From Actinostola sp. cb2023 (lineage: Eukaryota; Cnidaria; Anthozoa; Actiniaria; Actinostolidae), in NCBI GenBank assembly GCA_033675265.1, contig JAUJYZ010001546.1, forward strand, positions 525,001 to 589,000: a stretch of 64,000 bases of DNA, in the 5' to 3' direction. Every line of letters starts with the position of its first letter. Positions within the stretch are counted from its first letter, which is position 1. The notes beneath the pieces are model-generated. The model was not told the origin of the DNA, ran no database searches, and was given only the letters and a program-made list of their open reading frames with translations. Below are positions 24,701 through 35,940 of this stretch, one piece after another. Made by a program: the position numbers and the translations under genes.

Positions 24701-27700
24701 TCGTGCCGGACCAAATACACACCCACCCGGGATATGTTATCGGTAATATTGCGTCCCCGGGATATTACGACGTGGCCCTGATGCACTTAAAGCAAAGACT
24801 TCGATTTAGTGATCGTGTACAGCCTGTTTGTCTGCCAAGTGAGGACACGCAGTTTCAGGTTGGGAAGGTATGTACGGTGTCTGGCTGGGGTGCGACATCT
24901 ACAGGCAGTAATGCTACCTTCTCTAAAGTACTACAACAACTTCAGGTAAGACAACGCAACTTCGTGACTTCATTCTTCCCTTTTCTATGCAAGACAATAT
25001 ATGACACCCATATAGAGTCCAACTTCCACTAACGGACACCTCCCGTAAGTGGGCACATCCCATAAGTGGGCACATCCCATAAGTGGGCACATCCCATAAG
25101 TGGGCACATCCCATAAGTGGGCACATCCCATAAGTGGGCACATCCCATAAGTGGGCACATCCCATAAGTGGGCAAATCCCATAAGTGGGCACATCCCGTA
25201 AGTGGGCACATCCCGTAAGTGGGCACATCCCGTAAGTGGGCACATCCCATAAGTGGACACCTCCCATAAGTGGGCACATCCCATAAGTGGGCAAATCCCA
25301 TAAGTGGGCACATCCCGTAAGTGGGCACATCCCATAATTGGACACCTCCCATAAGTGGGCACATCCCATAATTGGACACCTCCCATAAGTGGGCACATCC
25401 CATAAGTGGGCACATCCCATAAGTGGGCACATCTCATAAGTGGGCAAATCCCATAAGTGGGCACATCCCGTAAGTGGGCACATCCCGTAAGTGGGCACAT
25501 CCCGTAAGTGGGCACATCCCGTAAGTGGGCACATCCCATGGGCACCTCCCATAAGTGGGCACATCCCATCCCATAAGTGGGCACATCCCATAAGTGGGCA
25601 CATCCCATAAGTGGGCACATCCCATAAGTGGGCACATCCCATAAGTGGACACCTCCCATAAGTGGACACCTCCCATAAGTGGGCACATCCCATAAGTGGA
25701 CACATCCCATAAGTGGACACCTCCCATAAGTGGACACCTCCCGTAAGTGGGCACATCCCATAAGTGGGCACATCCCATAAGTGGGCACATCCCATAAGTG
25801 GACACATCCCATAAGTGGACACCTCCCATAAGTGGACACCTCCCATAAGTGGACACCTCCCATAAGTGGACACCTCCCATAAGTGAACACCTCCCATAAG
25901 TGGACACATCCCATAAGTGGACACATCCCATAAGTGGACACCTCCCATAAGTGGGCACATCCCATAAGTGGGCACATCCCATAAGTGGACACCTCCCATA
26001 AGTGGGCACATCCCATAAGTGGGCACATCCCATAAGTGGACACATCCCATAAGTGGACACCTCCCATAAGTGGGCACATCCCATAAGTGGGCACATCCCA
26101 TAAGTGGGCAAATCCCATGTGGGCACATCCCGTAAGTGGGCACATCCCATAATTGGACACCTCCCATAAGTGGGCACATCCCATAATTGGACACCTCCCA
26201 TAAGTGGGCACATCCCATAATCCCATAATTGGACACCTCCCATAAGTGGGCACATCCCATAAGCAGACACATCCCAAAGGCCCTGAACGTTTCTTTCTCT
26301 ACTAAAACATTGCTTTTATAACCGCCTGTAAGCAACACCTCGTAAGCGACACCTACTCTTGGTCCCAAGGGTGTCCACTTAGGGTAGGTTTCAAGACATT
26401 GACACATTTACTATGTTGATCATTCAATCAAACCACAGGTTCCACTGGTATCCAAGGAAGTCTGCAATAGCAATGTGTCCTACAATGGTTTGATCATTGA
26501 GCAATTCTTCTGCGCAGGGTACCAGGCTGGTGGTCGTGACAGTTGCTCTGGTGACAGCGGTGGACCTCTCGTGTGCCAGCACGAGGCAGGGAACTGGGTG
26601 CTTGAAGGTCTAGTGAGCTGGGGAAAAGGATGTGCTCAGCCTAACAACTACGGAGTATACACTGACGTCAGGAGAATGCTTCCATTTATTGACAGCATTA
26701 TGCATGGTATGTTGCTATGTCATGCAATCTTAAGAGGATGTCACTATGTCACCACTATGTCACATAACACACATCACTGACAAAGACTAGCAATACACTG
26801 ATTTTTGTTCCAAGTCTTGGATTTTCTTTTAACATTTTGTCTTTTTCTTGTAAGGATATCCAAAGTGTGGCGTGCGGTACCTTCCAGAGGGTGGGCACTC
26901 CAGACAAAAGCGCATTGTGGGAGGACGTGAGGCAAAACCCTATTCATGGCCTTGGCAGGTCGATATACTGACCACGGTCAATAAAACAGGGCATTATTGT
27001 GGAGGATCTCTCCTCAATCCATCCTGGGTATTGACATCAGCACACTGCTTTTTCAAATACAAGAACATATCACAATTTGAAATCAGGTGAGAAAGATAGT
27101 AGGAAGTACTTCAATTCAACAATCAATGGTTGGAGATATCATCAGTTGCACATCAGAGATACAGGTATCTCCTAGATACAGGTACCTCCTAGATACAGGT
27201 ACCTCCTAGATAAAGGTACCTCCTAGATAAAGGTACCTCCTAGATAAAGGTACCTCCTAGATAAAGGTACCTACTAGATACAGGTACCTCCTAGATACAG
27301 GTACCTCCTAGATACAGGTACCTCCTAGATACAGGTACCTCCTAGATAAAGGTACCTCCTAGATACAGGTGATACAACCTCCTAGATAAAGGTACCTCCT
27401 AGATACAGGTACCTCCTAGATACAGGTACCTCCTAGATACAGGTACCTCCTAGATACAGGTACCTCTCTAGATACAGGTACCTCCTAGATACAGGTACCT
27501 CCTAGATCAGGTAGATACAGGTACCTCCTAGATACAGGTACCTCCTAGATACAGGTACCTCCTAGATACAGGTACCTCCTAGATACAGGTACCTCCTAGA
27601 TACAGGTACCTCCTAGATACAGGTACCTCCTAGATACAGGTACCTCCTAGATACAGGTACCTCCTAGATACAGGTACCTCCTAGATACAGGTACCCTAGA

Positions 27701-30700
27701 TAGATACAGGTACCTACTAGATACAGGTACCTACTAGATACAGGTACCTCCTAGATACAGGTACCTACTAGATACAGGTACCTCCTAGATAAAGGTACCT
27801 ACTAGATACAGGTACCTCCTAGATACAGATACCTCCTAGATACAGGTAATATAACTCCTAGATGCAGATACCTCCTAGATACAGGTACCTACTAGATACT
27901 GGTACCTCCTAGATAAAGGTACCTCCTAGATTATGTTACCTCCTGATGTACCTGTATCTAGGAGGCACCTTTATCTATGAGGTGCAACTGATGATATCTT
28001 CAACTATTGATTGTTGAATTGAAGTCGGCAGTATACATATAAGAGAGTGCACATGCTTTATTATTATTATTACTATTTTTAGACAGTGGTCCAATGATAT
28101 CGCTGGTTATCATCACTTTTTGACAACTATGCGGGTTTGATATAACAACATGCTGCCGCATCATTGATGTTGTTATTCTTCATTATTTGTTTTTCCAGGT
28201 TGGGAGAACACGATGAACGAAAGTATGAAGGATACGAAGAAATCATCCCAGGAGAAAAGTACTTTATCCATCCTGGTTTTGTACTGGGAGATGCACAACA
28301 GCCTGGTCACTTTGATGTGGCATTGATCAAACTCAAGAGGCAAGCAGTCTTCCACAAAAGAGTACACTCTGTTTGTTTACCTGAAGTCACATTCAACCTG
28401 ACAACAGCAACAGGTTGCTATGTCACAGGGTGGGGCAAGACTGCTGAGAACATTACCCATTATTCCCCTGTTCTGAATGAGCTCCAGGTAGATATAGTAT
28501 CCAAGGAAGTATGCAACAGAAACATCTCCTACAATGGCAATGTCCCAGGGGAATACTTTTGTGCAGGCTTCCCTGGTGGAGAAAGAGACTCTTGTAGTGG
28601 TGACAGTGGGGGACCCCTGGTGTGTCCTAATAACAATGGACAATACCTCCTCACAGGGGTCGTGGAGTGGGGATATGGTTGTGCTCGACCCCACAAGTAT
28701 GGAGTGTACATTGATGTCAGGAAGATATTACCTTTTATTGAAGGAACGACTGAAGGTAAGAAAATCTTGATGCCATAAACAAACCTACTGACCTCTCCAG
28801 CAACTAATGGCAGCATTCTGATTTACAGGTGTCCCAAAGTGTGGCGTGCGGTACCTTCCAGAGGGTGGGCACTCCAGACAAAAGCGCATTGTGGGAGGAC
28901 GTGAGGCAAAACCCTATTCATGGCCTTGGCAGGTCGATATACTGACCACAGTCAATAAAACAGGGCATTATTGTGGAGGATCTCTACTCAATCCATCCTG
29001 GGTACTGACATCAGCACACTGCTTTTTCCAGTACAAGAATATATCACAATTTGAAATCAGGTGAGACTCCATTCATGATGATGAAAGTATCATAGAGGAA
29101 GGAATAATTGAAGGGGTATCCATGCAAAAAGTCACTTAGGCCATTTTCATGAGGACCCCTTCAAATTTTGACATCAGTCTCTTATGTTTTCCAGGTTGGG
29201 AGAACACGATGAACGAAAGTATGAAGGATATGAAGAGATCATCCCAGGAGAAAAGTACTTTATCCATCCTGGTTTTGTACTGGGAGATGCACAACGGCCT
29301 GGTCACTTTGATGTGGCATTGATCAAACTCAAGAGGCCAGCAGTCTTCCACAAAAGAGTACACTCTGTTTGCTTACCTGAAGTCACATTCAACCTGACAA
29401 CAGCAACAGGTTGCTACGTCACAGGGTGGGGCAAGACTGCTGAGAACATTACCCATTACTCCCCTGTTCTGAATGAGCTCCAGGTAGATATAGTATCCAA
29501 GGAAGTATGCAACAGAAACATCTCCTACAATGGCAATGTCCCAGGGGAATACTTTTGTGCAGGCTTCCCTGGTGGAGAAAGAGACTCTTGTAGTGGTGAC
29601 AGTGGGGGACCCCTGGTGTGTCCTAATAACAATGGACAATACCTCCTCACAGGGGTGGTGGAGTGGGGATATGGTTGTGCTCGACCCCACAAGTATGGAG
29701 TGTACATTGATGTCAGGAAGATATTACCTTTTATTGAAGGAACGACTGAAGGTAAGAAAATCTTGATGCCATAAACAAACCTACTGACCTCTCCAGCAAC
29801 TAATGGCAACATTCTGAAACAGGTGTCCCAAAGTGTGGCGTGCGGCACCTTCCAGAGGGTGGGCACTCCAGACAAAAGCGCATTGTGGGAGGACATGAGG
29901 CAAAACCTTATTCATGGCCTTGGCAGGTTGATATACTGACCACCATCAATAAAACAGGGCATTATTGTGGAGGATCTCTACTCAATCCATCCTGGGTATT
30001 GACAGCGGCACACTGCTTTTCCCAGTACAAGAATATATCACAATATGAAATCAGGTGAGATTCCATTCATGATGATGAAAGTATCATAGAGGAAGGAATA
30101 ATTGAAGGGGTATCCATGCAAAAAGTCACTTAGGCCATTTTCATGAGGACCCCTTCAATTAACATCAGTCTCTTATGTTTTCCAGGTTGGGAGAACACGA
30201 TGAACGAAAGTACGAAGGATATGAAGAGATCATCCCAGGAGAAAAGTACTTTATCCATCCTGGTTTTGTACTGGGAGATGCACAACGGCCTGGTCACTTT
30301 GATGTGGCATTGATCAAACTCAAGAGGCCAGCAGTCTTCCACAAAAGAGTACACTCTGTTTGTTTACCTGAAGTCACATTCAACCTGACAACAGCAACAG
30401 GTTGCTATGTCACAGGGTGGGGCAAGACTGCTGAGAACATTACCCATTACTCCCCTGTTCTGAATGAGCTCCAGGTAGATATAGTATCCAAGGAAGTATG
30501 CAACAGAAACATCTCCTACAATGGCAATGTTCCAGAGGAATACTTTTGTGCAGGCTTCCCTGGGGGAGAAAGAGACTCTTGTAGTGGTGACAGTGGGGGA
30601 CCCCTGGTGTGTCCTAATAACAATGGACAGTACCTACTCACAGGGGTAGTGGACTGGGGATATGGTTGTGCTCGACCCCACAAGTATGGAGTGTACATTG

Positions 30701-30759
30701 ATGTCAGGAAGATATTACCTTTTATCAAAAATACAATCAATCAAAACACAAAAGCTTAA
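21735..30759 (+). CDS. secreted F5/8C domain plus four-trypsin-domain polyprotease
   Basis: Twelve exons join in one phase-consistent frame of about 1,224 residues: 21735-21780, 21951-21989, 23197-23483, 23637-23778, 24437-24945, 26439-26706, 26855-27086, 28199-28755, 28829-29060, 29195-29751, 29823-30054 and 30186-30759. Exon 1 encodes a signal peptide ([16 protein letters not shown]). Residues ~29-171 are an F5/8C discoidin domain ([10 protein letters not shown]...[12 protein letters not shown]). Four S1 domains follow at ~172-430, 431-693, 694-956 and 957-1224. Each has a Cys-containing propeptide, an Arg-Ile activation site, His, Asp and Ser of the triad, and Asp at the specificity position ([11 protein letters not shown]), so all four should cleave after Lys/Arg. 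Architecture resembles vertebrate polyserases, but with a discoidin N-terminus. No signal peptide or start precedes domains 2-4, so one gene is favoured over four; alternative transcripts are possible. Exon 2 may be optional because it is 39 nt, phase 1-1. Confidence 0.8.
23197..23778 (+). other. exons 3-4: F5/8C (discoidin) domain
   Basis: The two exons give a complete domain of ~143 residues starting [13 protein letters not shown] and ending EIYGCMK, with paired terminal Cys as in the family. Such domains bind membrane lipids or glycans and would anchor the proteases outside the cell. Known family motifs present are the N-terminal CxxALGMxxG and [16 protein letters not shown]. The 153-bp intron contains a 21-base G run at 23539-23559. 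Confidence 0.85.
23832..23927. repeat. perfect 39-bp inverted repeat in protease intron 4
   Basis: Arms 23832-23870 and 23889-23927 are exact complements, separated by 18 bp. The outer 16 bases GCATGCTCGAGGATCC contain overlapping SphI, XhoI and BamHI sites. CAGGTAAGG flanks the hairpin on both sides. Confidence 0.95.
24437..26706 (+). other. exons 5-6: trypsin domain 1
   Basis: Propeptide [14 protein letters not shown] leads to IIRG, then TAGHC (His), YYDVALMHL (Asp) and [10 protein letters not shown] (Ser). This domain is clearly diverged from domains 2-4, for example IIRG rather than IVGG and [10 protein letters not shown] rather than HFDVALIKL. It is probably the founder from which the others were copied. 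Its 1.5-kb intron carries a 17-bp minisatellite. Confidence 0.9.
25025..26276. repeat. 17-bp minisatellite CATAAGTGGGCACATCC
   Basis: About 70 tandem units with variants GGACACCTCC, GTAAGTGGG and AATTGGACACC, filling most of the intron of trypsin domain 1. Because 17 is not a multiple of 3 and the unit has no stop in three of the minus-strand registers, long minus-strand frames appear (repeating [17 protein letters not shown]). They are artefacts. Confidence 0.97.
26855..28755 (+). other. exons 7-8: trypsin domain 2
   Basis: Propeptide [16 protein letters not shown] and IVGG, then [14 protein letters not shown] and [10 protein letters not shown]: a complete triad. Intron phases are 1-2-1, so the two-exon unit can be added without breaking frame. 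Its internal intron (1.1 kb) carries a minisatellite absent from domains 3 and 4. Confidence 0.9.
27162..27950. repeat. 17-bp minisatellite AGGTACCTCCTAGATAC
   Basis: About 46 units with AGATAAAGG and CTACTAGATAC variants. The unit contains the palindromes GGTACC and CTAG. It fills the internal intron of trypsin domain 2. A short inverted unit (GTACCTGTATCTAGGAGG) follows at about 27953. Confidence 0.97.
28829..29751 (+). other. exons 9-10: trypsin domain 3
   Basis: Nearly identical to domain 2 at the DNA level in both exons and in the exon-flanking sequence after the domain (GTAAGAAAATCTTGATGCCA). The internal intron is only 134 bp. Triad complete ([20 protein letters not shown]). Confidence 0.9.
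29823..30759 (+). other. exons 11-12: trypsin domain 4 and C-terminus
   Basis: Nearly identical to domain 3, including the internal intron. It has the usual TAAHC at the catalytic His and ends the protein with [12 protein letters not shown] and a TAA stop, where domains 2 and 3 instead have FIEGTTEG and a splice donor. Confidence 0.9.
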
Positions 30760-30763
30760 TTAC

Positions 30764-30808
30764 TCGGGCCCTTCCGAAGGAAACCCGAGTTATAAAATGG
30801 GTTTTTCG

Positions 30809-30855
<47 letters not shown>

Positions 30856-31551
30856 TTTGTTCGGTCAAAGAATGAAGAAAGTATGCGACGTATTTAATCG
30901 TATCGAGTTTCAAGATTACTCAGCAGATAAGAAAAAAAAAACGACACACAGGACTCAAGTAGATTTGAATCTTAGTTTTGAAAGCAGCTGTAGATCTTCA
31001 AGCTATTAAAAGGTCAGGATTCTAGTTCATCGTCAATGACTAGAAGTGGTAGAAGGACTAGAAGCTCGCTTAAAATATATTTAACAAAAACAAACGTGAG
31101 GGCGTTATCAGAACCATCTGACCTATGCAACCTCCAGACGTATCATGTACGTACTCACCCGACACATAGTCTCCCTCGTCACTCAACTGTCACTGATTGT
31201 CATGACGTCAGAGAAATGATATTGTATTGAAGAAGATGTCCTTGTTTTATTCGACGTTCGAACTGTAACTCGAACCCGAACTCGAACTCGATTCCAAACT
31301 CGACGTTTCGGGATCTGAAGCTAGAGAGCGGGCCTTTACACAAACTCATCAAAATCAAATCAATTGAACTCAAAGTCAAAAGGTAATCAAATGAACTCAA
31401 AGTCAAAGGCAAATCAAATGAACTCGACACATACATGTATATACATAGTCTCCCTCGTCACGCAACTGTCAGTCATTATCAGGTCTCTCCTCACGCAACT
31501 GACATTGTCCTTGTCATAAGCCCGAGTGTACGCTCATTGAGCGTCTTGTTA
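30764..31551. mobile_element. Helitron-like repeat, copy 1
   Basis: It begins TACTCGGGCCCTTCCGAAGG then AAACCCGAGTT, itself a palindrome. It ends AAGCCCGAGTGTACGCTCAT then TGAGCGTCTTGTTA, where ACGCTC-ATT-GAGCGT is a 6-bp-stem hairpin directly before the terminus. A TC start and a hairpin next to CTnGT fit non-autonomous Helitrons, but the boundaries are not proven. It contains a (GTA)n tract at 30812-30855 and repeated CAAATGAACTCAAAGTC. Confidence 0.5.
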
Positions 31552-31656
31552 GCTCTAAAAGTCAGCTTTTCATGTAAGAATAAACAGAAGATATAGAATC
31601 CCAGGGAGAAATGCGCAAAGACATTTTTTGGAAAATCTACAAATTTGCACTTATTA

Positions 31657-33029
31657 CTCGGGCCCTTCCGAAGGAAGCCCGAGTTAGAAAATACACTTTT
31701 TTTTTTTTTCTCTCATGGTCATGGAATGAAGAAAAAATGTGAAGAATGAAGAAAGAATGCGAAGTATTTGATCGTATCGAGTTTCAAGATTACTCCTGAA
31801 GCAGATAAGGGAAAACAAACGACACACAGGACTCAAGTAGATTTGAATCTTAGTTTTGAAAGCAGCTGTAGATCTTGAAGCTATCGAAAGGTCAGGATTC
31901 TAGTTCGCTATGTCATGTTTGTTATTAGGCGACATTGGACCCCAGAGTAGGCCTTTTGTTACTAATTGTAATAGTACGTGTACAGTTATGTCCTTGAGTA
32001 TTTATAATTGAACTCACGACCAGTGATGTAACTACATCTATTACGGAAAGCTATATGTACAGAAGTCATGCAAACAGTCGAGCCAGTCGAGACTGAAAAG
32101 CAAGCCATCGAAACGCATACGCGTACTACATACCAAATACGCATACTCTAAATCTTCCTCGAGCGTTTTCGAAAGGGCTGTTCTACGACTTCGTTCCACG
32201 AACTCGAACTCATCAAAAAATGAACTGAAAAGCAAATGAAATGAACTCAAAAACTATCATGACCTCGCTATGTCATGTTTGTTATTAGGCGACATTGGAC
32301 CCCAGAGTAGGCCTTTTGTTGCTAATTGTAATAGTACGTGTACAGTTCTGTCCTTGAGTATTTATAATTGAACTCACGACCAGCGATGTAACTACATCTA
32401 TTATGGAAAGCTATATGTACAGAAGTCATGCAAACAGTCGAGCCAGTCGAGACTGAAAAGCAAATGAAATGAACTCAAAAACTATCATGACCTCGCTATG
32501 CCATGTGTGTTGCTAATTGTAATAGTACGTGTACAGTTATATATTATGTCCTTGAGTATTTATAATTAAACTCACGACCAACGATGTATAACTACATCTA
32601 TTGACAGAAAGCTATATGTACAGAACTCATGCAAACAGTCGAGGTTTATAATTAAACTCACGACCAACGATGTATAACGGTCATGTATAACTCCATCTAT
32701 TGACAGAAAGCTATATGTACAGAAGTCATGCAAACAGTCGAGCCAGTCGAGTTATTTCAGTAACTCATGATGGATGTTTATTTTATTCCACGTTTGAAAA
32801 ATTCAGAAGGAAAAGGAATCGTAAAAATCGTACTTCAAAACTACATCAAAGCATTTAAGGCAAGCAAGGTCAATGTTCGTAAATCGAGATCGTACATAGC
32901 CCTTCATCAGACATATATACATAGTCTCCCTCGTCACGCAACTGTCAGTCATTGTCAGGTCTCTCCTCACGCAACTGACATTGTCCTTGTCATAAGCCCG
33001 AGTGTACGCTCATTGAGCGTCTTGTTTTT
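31657..33029. mobile_element. Helitron-like repeat, copy 2, with internal duplications
   Basis: Same start (ACTCGGGCCCTTCCGAAGGA) and same end (ACGCTCATTGAGCGTCTTGTT) as the copy at 30764-31551. About 165 bp after its start it shares the CGTATCGAGTTTCAAGATTACT block with copy 1. A unit starting TCGCTATGTCATGTTTGTTA occurs at 31907, again at 32268, and in truncated form near 32493, so this copy grew by tandem duplication. Confidence 0.5.
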
Positions 33030-33386
33030 AATAATATTTAAAAACATCAGTCTTGGGGTTGAAATGTAGCTGTATTGCACCTCCCTATCACTTTTATACC
33101 CGAGTATCCCCAGGTCCCTGCATGGGTATAGAATGGAGTAACATGTAGCTTTCACAAAACACGTACATGCATGAGCTACGAAATCACATATAATAGTTGG
33201 TCAAAAGACAATTTAACAGTAAGTAGAGATTTTTGGCAAAATTAGGAACTGAAGGAAATGTGCAACACTCACATGTATATACTGAATTACAATGAGGCAC
33301 CCAGGGGGGTCAATCAAGTATTTGCAAATTTCAAACCCAGAAAGGGCTTTGCACACCCCAGGTGTCACAATTATACTGGAGTACCC

Positions 33387-33412
33387 CCCCCCCCCCCCCC
33401 CCCCACCCACCC
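33387..33412. repeat. poly-C tract
   Basis: About 20 consecutive C followed by (CCCA)n. Confidence 0.9.
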
Positions 33413-33637
33413 ACCATAATTTTTACATACACTAAAATGTATAATAAATTTTTTTAATAAAAGGCGAAAGCCAATGATTCGATAGTTGATTTTGGGCTTC
33501 CTGTGGTGTTCGTACGGACGGAAGCCTGGTGCGAGTAAATGTAGTAAAATGGCGGGCGAGATAAACTTGGTTTCAAAACTTTGACAGCCACAACGACAAT
33601 GTAGCGTTTCGCAAAGCGCTTAAACAAAACCTGAATC

Positions 33638-34404
33638 ATGAATGAAGAATTAATCAGAATGGCACCTAAACCAGTGGAAAGACCAGCCCACAGTGGCTGT
33701 ATTTTTAGTTCTGAATTGAATTTGACACCAGAAAAACGTCGGCCAAAGCCGGATTCGCGTAAAAGTAAACCCAACAGAACCAAAAGCCCTACACTTCCAA
33801 CGGTTACAGTGTTTGTAGAGAACCACGAGATGTCTGAGAATTTCCAAAGGTAGGTAGTGTGGAGCATTTCTTATTGCACAGCTTCGGTGCATGCAGATCA
33901 AGTTCGACTTTTCTAGCTACAATTATCTCTAAAGTTAGTGCTATTTTTACCTCCAGCCTCGTCGAACCAGTGATAAATTCATCTGCGAGAATTACTCGCA
34001 AGCTCCAAGACCTCCAGCAAACCAAGTTTAACCCAGCGACAGCAATTACAAACGAGCTTGAGAACTCTGAAATGGCAAGGACGAACTTCGCTGAGAAAGT
34101 TGCCTCGGCAGTCAACGTGAAGAGGGACCAAAACAAGTACACTGACCTGATCTCTCTGGATGTGGTTCCTAATGATGTAATTAGTTCCCATACGCAGCAC
34201 AGGGCACATTTTAAGGCGAAGGCCACCAGAGCACAGGATAATGAACCTCAAATCATGGACTTCTTTTCTGATGAGTTTGAGGAAGAAAATGCAAAATGTC
34301 ACTTTGATTTGCTTGATGAAGAAGTGGCAATGCCTACAATTACTTTCGACCATGCATTTGACTTGTATTCACATATGACGTGCTGGGAACATAATTGGAA
34401 ATAG
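33638..34404 (+). CDS. PPP1R35: PPP1R35-like protein
   Basis: Two exons, 33638-33849 and 33957-34404, join in phase 2 to give 219 residues. The second exon resembles the conserved C-terminal half of protein phosphatase 1 regulatory subunit 35. SSARITRKLQDLQ matches SLALGLELR; FNPATAITNELENS matches FDAAKAVEEQL; VASAVNVKRDQNKYTDLISL matches the human [20 protein letters not shown] segment; and a final ITFDHAFDLY matches its FYESP region. The vertebrate protein works at the centriole in centriole elongation and binds PP1. The N-terminal exon is short, basic and Pro/Ser-rich, with no clear RVxF PP1-docking motif. Length (219) is close to human (253). The gene converges on INTS6. Assignment rests on remembered family sequence. 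Confidence 0.7.
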
Positions 34405-34620
34405 ATGATAATATTAGTCCATGCAGAATAGTAACACTGTGAATGTTTTTCTCCATGAGAAACCTTTCCAAATACACAATACACGGTGCTCCATCGTTAA
34501 TCCATGCGTGTACCTGCATTCTTGCTCTGCAACTTTCTTTCCAACAAGAGAACAATGTATCTAGAGTACAATGTATCTAATAAGAGAGTACAATAATAAT
34601 AATATATCTAACATTATTAT

Positions 34621-34996
34621 ATTGCTTGGATTCAATCAGCTGTTAAAAGTCCTTGAATCTCATTATCTGCCTTCATATGATGGACATTTAACACTGCCCT
34701 CCATGTGCTATCAAGCAGAGAGTATTCTATTGAAAAGGTGCAATTCAACTGATGAAAATTCCTCGAGACCGGAAGTGACGTCTAATAGACAACCACTGGA
34801 TATGAGCAAGCGCACGCTCTCATTGGCTATTGCTTGATTTCATTAGATGTCACTTCCGGTCTCGTGAGGAATTTTCATCAGCTGAATTGCACCTTTTCAA
34901 TAGAATACTCTCTGCTTGATAACACATGGAGGGCATGCAGTGTTTGCCAAACAATGAGATTCAAGGACTTTTAACAGCTGATCGAAACCAAGCAAT
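34621..34996. mobile_element. 376-bp foldback MITE
   Basis: Begins ATTGCTTGGATTCAATCAGC and ends with the near-complement GCTGATCGAAACCAAGCAAT. Arms continue with AAAAGTCCTTGAATCTCATT and with the ACCGGAAGTGACGTC / GATGTCACTTCCGGT pair around a ~75-bp loop. A single-arm relative is at 1870-2035. Confidence 0.85.
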
Positions 34997-35243
34997 AGTA
35001 GTAGGCTATCAGCTCATGTACCAGGAGTAGAGAAAGTTGAAGATTTTCATCAATGGCAAACCGGTTTTGCCGAACTAAAAATAAAAACAAATTAATGTTA
35101 TATTTCTCACAATCCAGTGGTTGTCTATATAATAAAACAATTATTCCACTCAATCTTGTCATACATGGCTGATAGCCAACGAGGCGCTAGACTAGCTGAG
35201 TTAGCTATCAGCTCATGTACCACTTGGTTTCATGGAATATTGA

Positions 35244-35940
35244 GTACAATGTATCTAATAATAGAGTACAATGTATCTAATAATAGAGTACAATGTATCT
35301 AATAATAGAGTACAATGTATCTAAATATAGAGTAATAAATGTATCTAATAATAGAGTACAATGTATCTAATAATAGAGTACAATGTATCTAATAATAGAG
35401 TACAATGTATCTAATAATAGAGTACAATGTATCTAATAATAGAGTACAATGTATCTAATAATAGAGTACAATGTATCTAATAATAGTGCAATGTATCTAA
35501 TAATAGAGTACAATGTATCTAATAATAGAATACAATGTATCTCAATAGAAATAGAGTAAAGAGTACAATGTATCTCTAAATAATAGAGTAATAGAGTACA
35601 ATGTATCTCATAATAGAGTACAATGTATCTAATAATAGAGTACAATGTATCTAATAATATATACAATGTATCTAATAATAGAGTACAATGTATCTAATAA
35701 TAGAGTACAATGTATCTAATAATAGAGTACAATGATCTACAATAGTACAATGTATCTAATAATAGAGTACAATGTATCTAATAATAGAGTACAATGTATC
35801 TAATAATAGAGTACAATGTATCTAATAATAGAGTACAATGTATCTAATAATAGAGTACAATGTATCTAATAATAGAGTACAATGTATCTAATAATAGAGT
35901 ACAATGTATCTAATAATAGAGTACAAGAGTACAATGTATC
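35244..35940. repeat. 22-bp minisatellite AGAGTACAATGTATCTAATA AT
   Basis: About 30 units with small deletions around 35530-35600 and 35730-35745. Related single units occur at 34552-34600, before the foldback element, so the element probably inserted into an older, longer array. Confidence 0.95.

Noticed and set aside
24923..26407. Minus-strand frames up to 494 residues reading repeated [17 protein letters not shown]
   Set aside because: They are translations of the 17-bp minisatellite, open in several registers, inside an intron of the protease gene on the other strand.
25025..27950. CRISPR-like appearance of short repeats
   Set aside because: Units are contiguous with no spacers, and the genome is eukaryotic.
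28755..28778. Stop after GKKILMP at the end of trypsin domains 2 and 3, implying separate genes
   Set aside because: These residues come from reading through a GTAAGA donor. A consensus acceptor follows within about 75 bp in matching phase, and later domains lack a start or signal peptide.
34678..34996. Short ORFs in the foldback elements (also at 13676-14246 and 42730-43014)
   Set aside because: Both strands and both arms give similar peptides because the DNA is an inverted repeat; no coding evidence.
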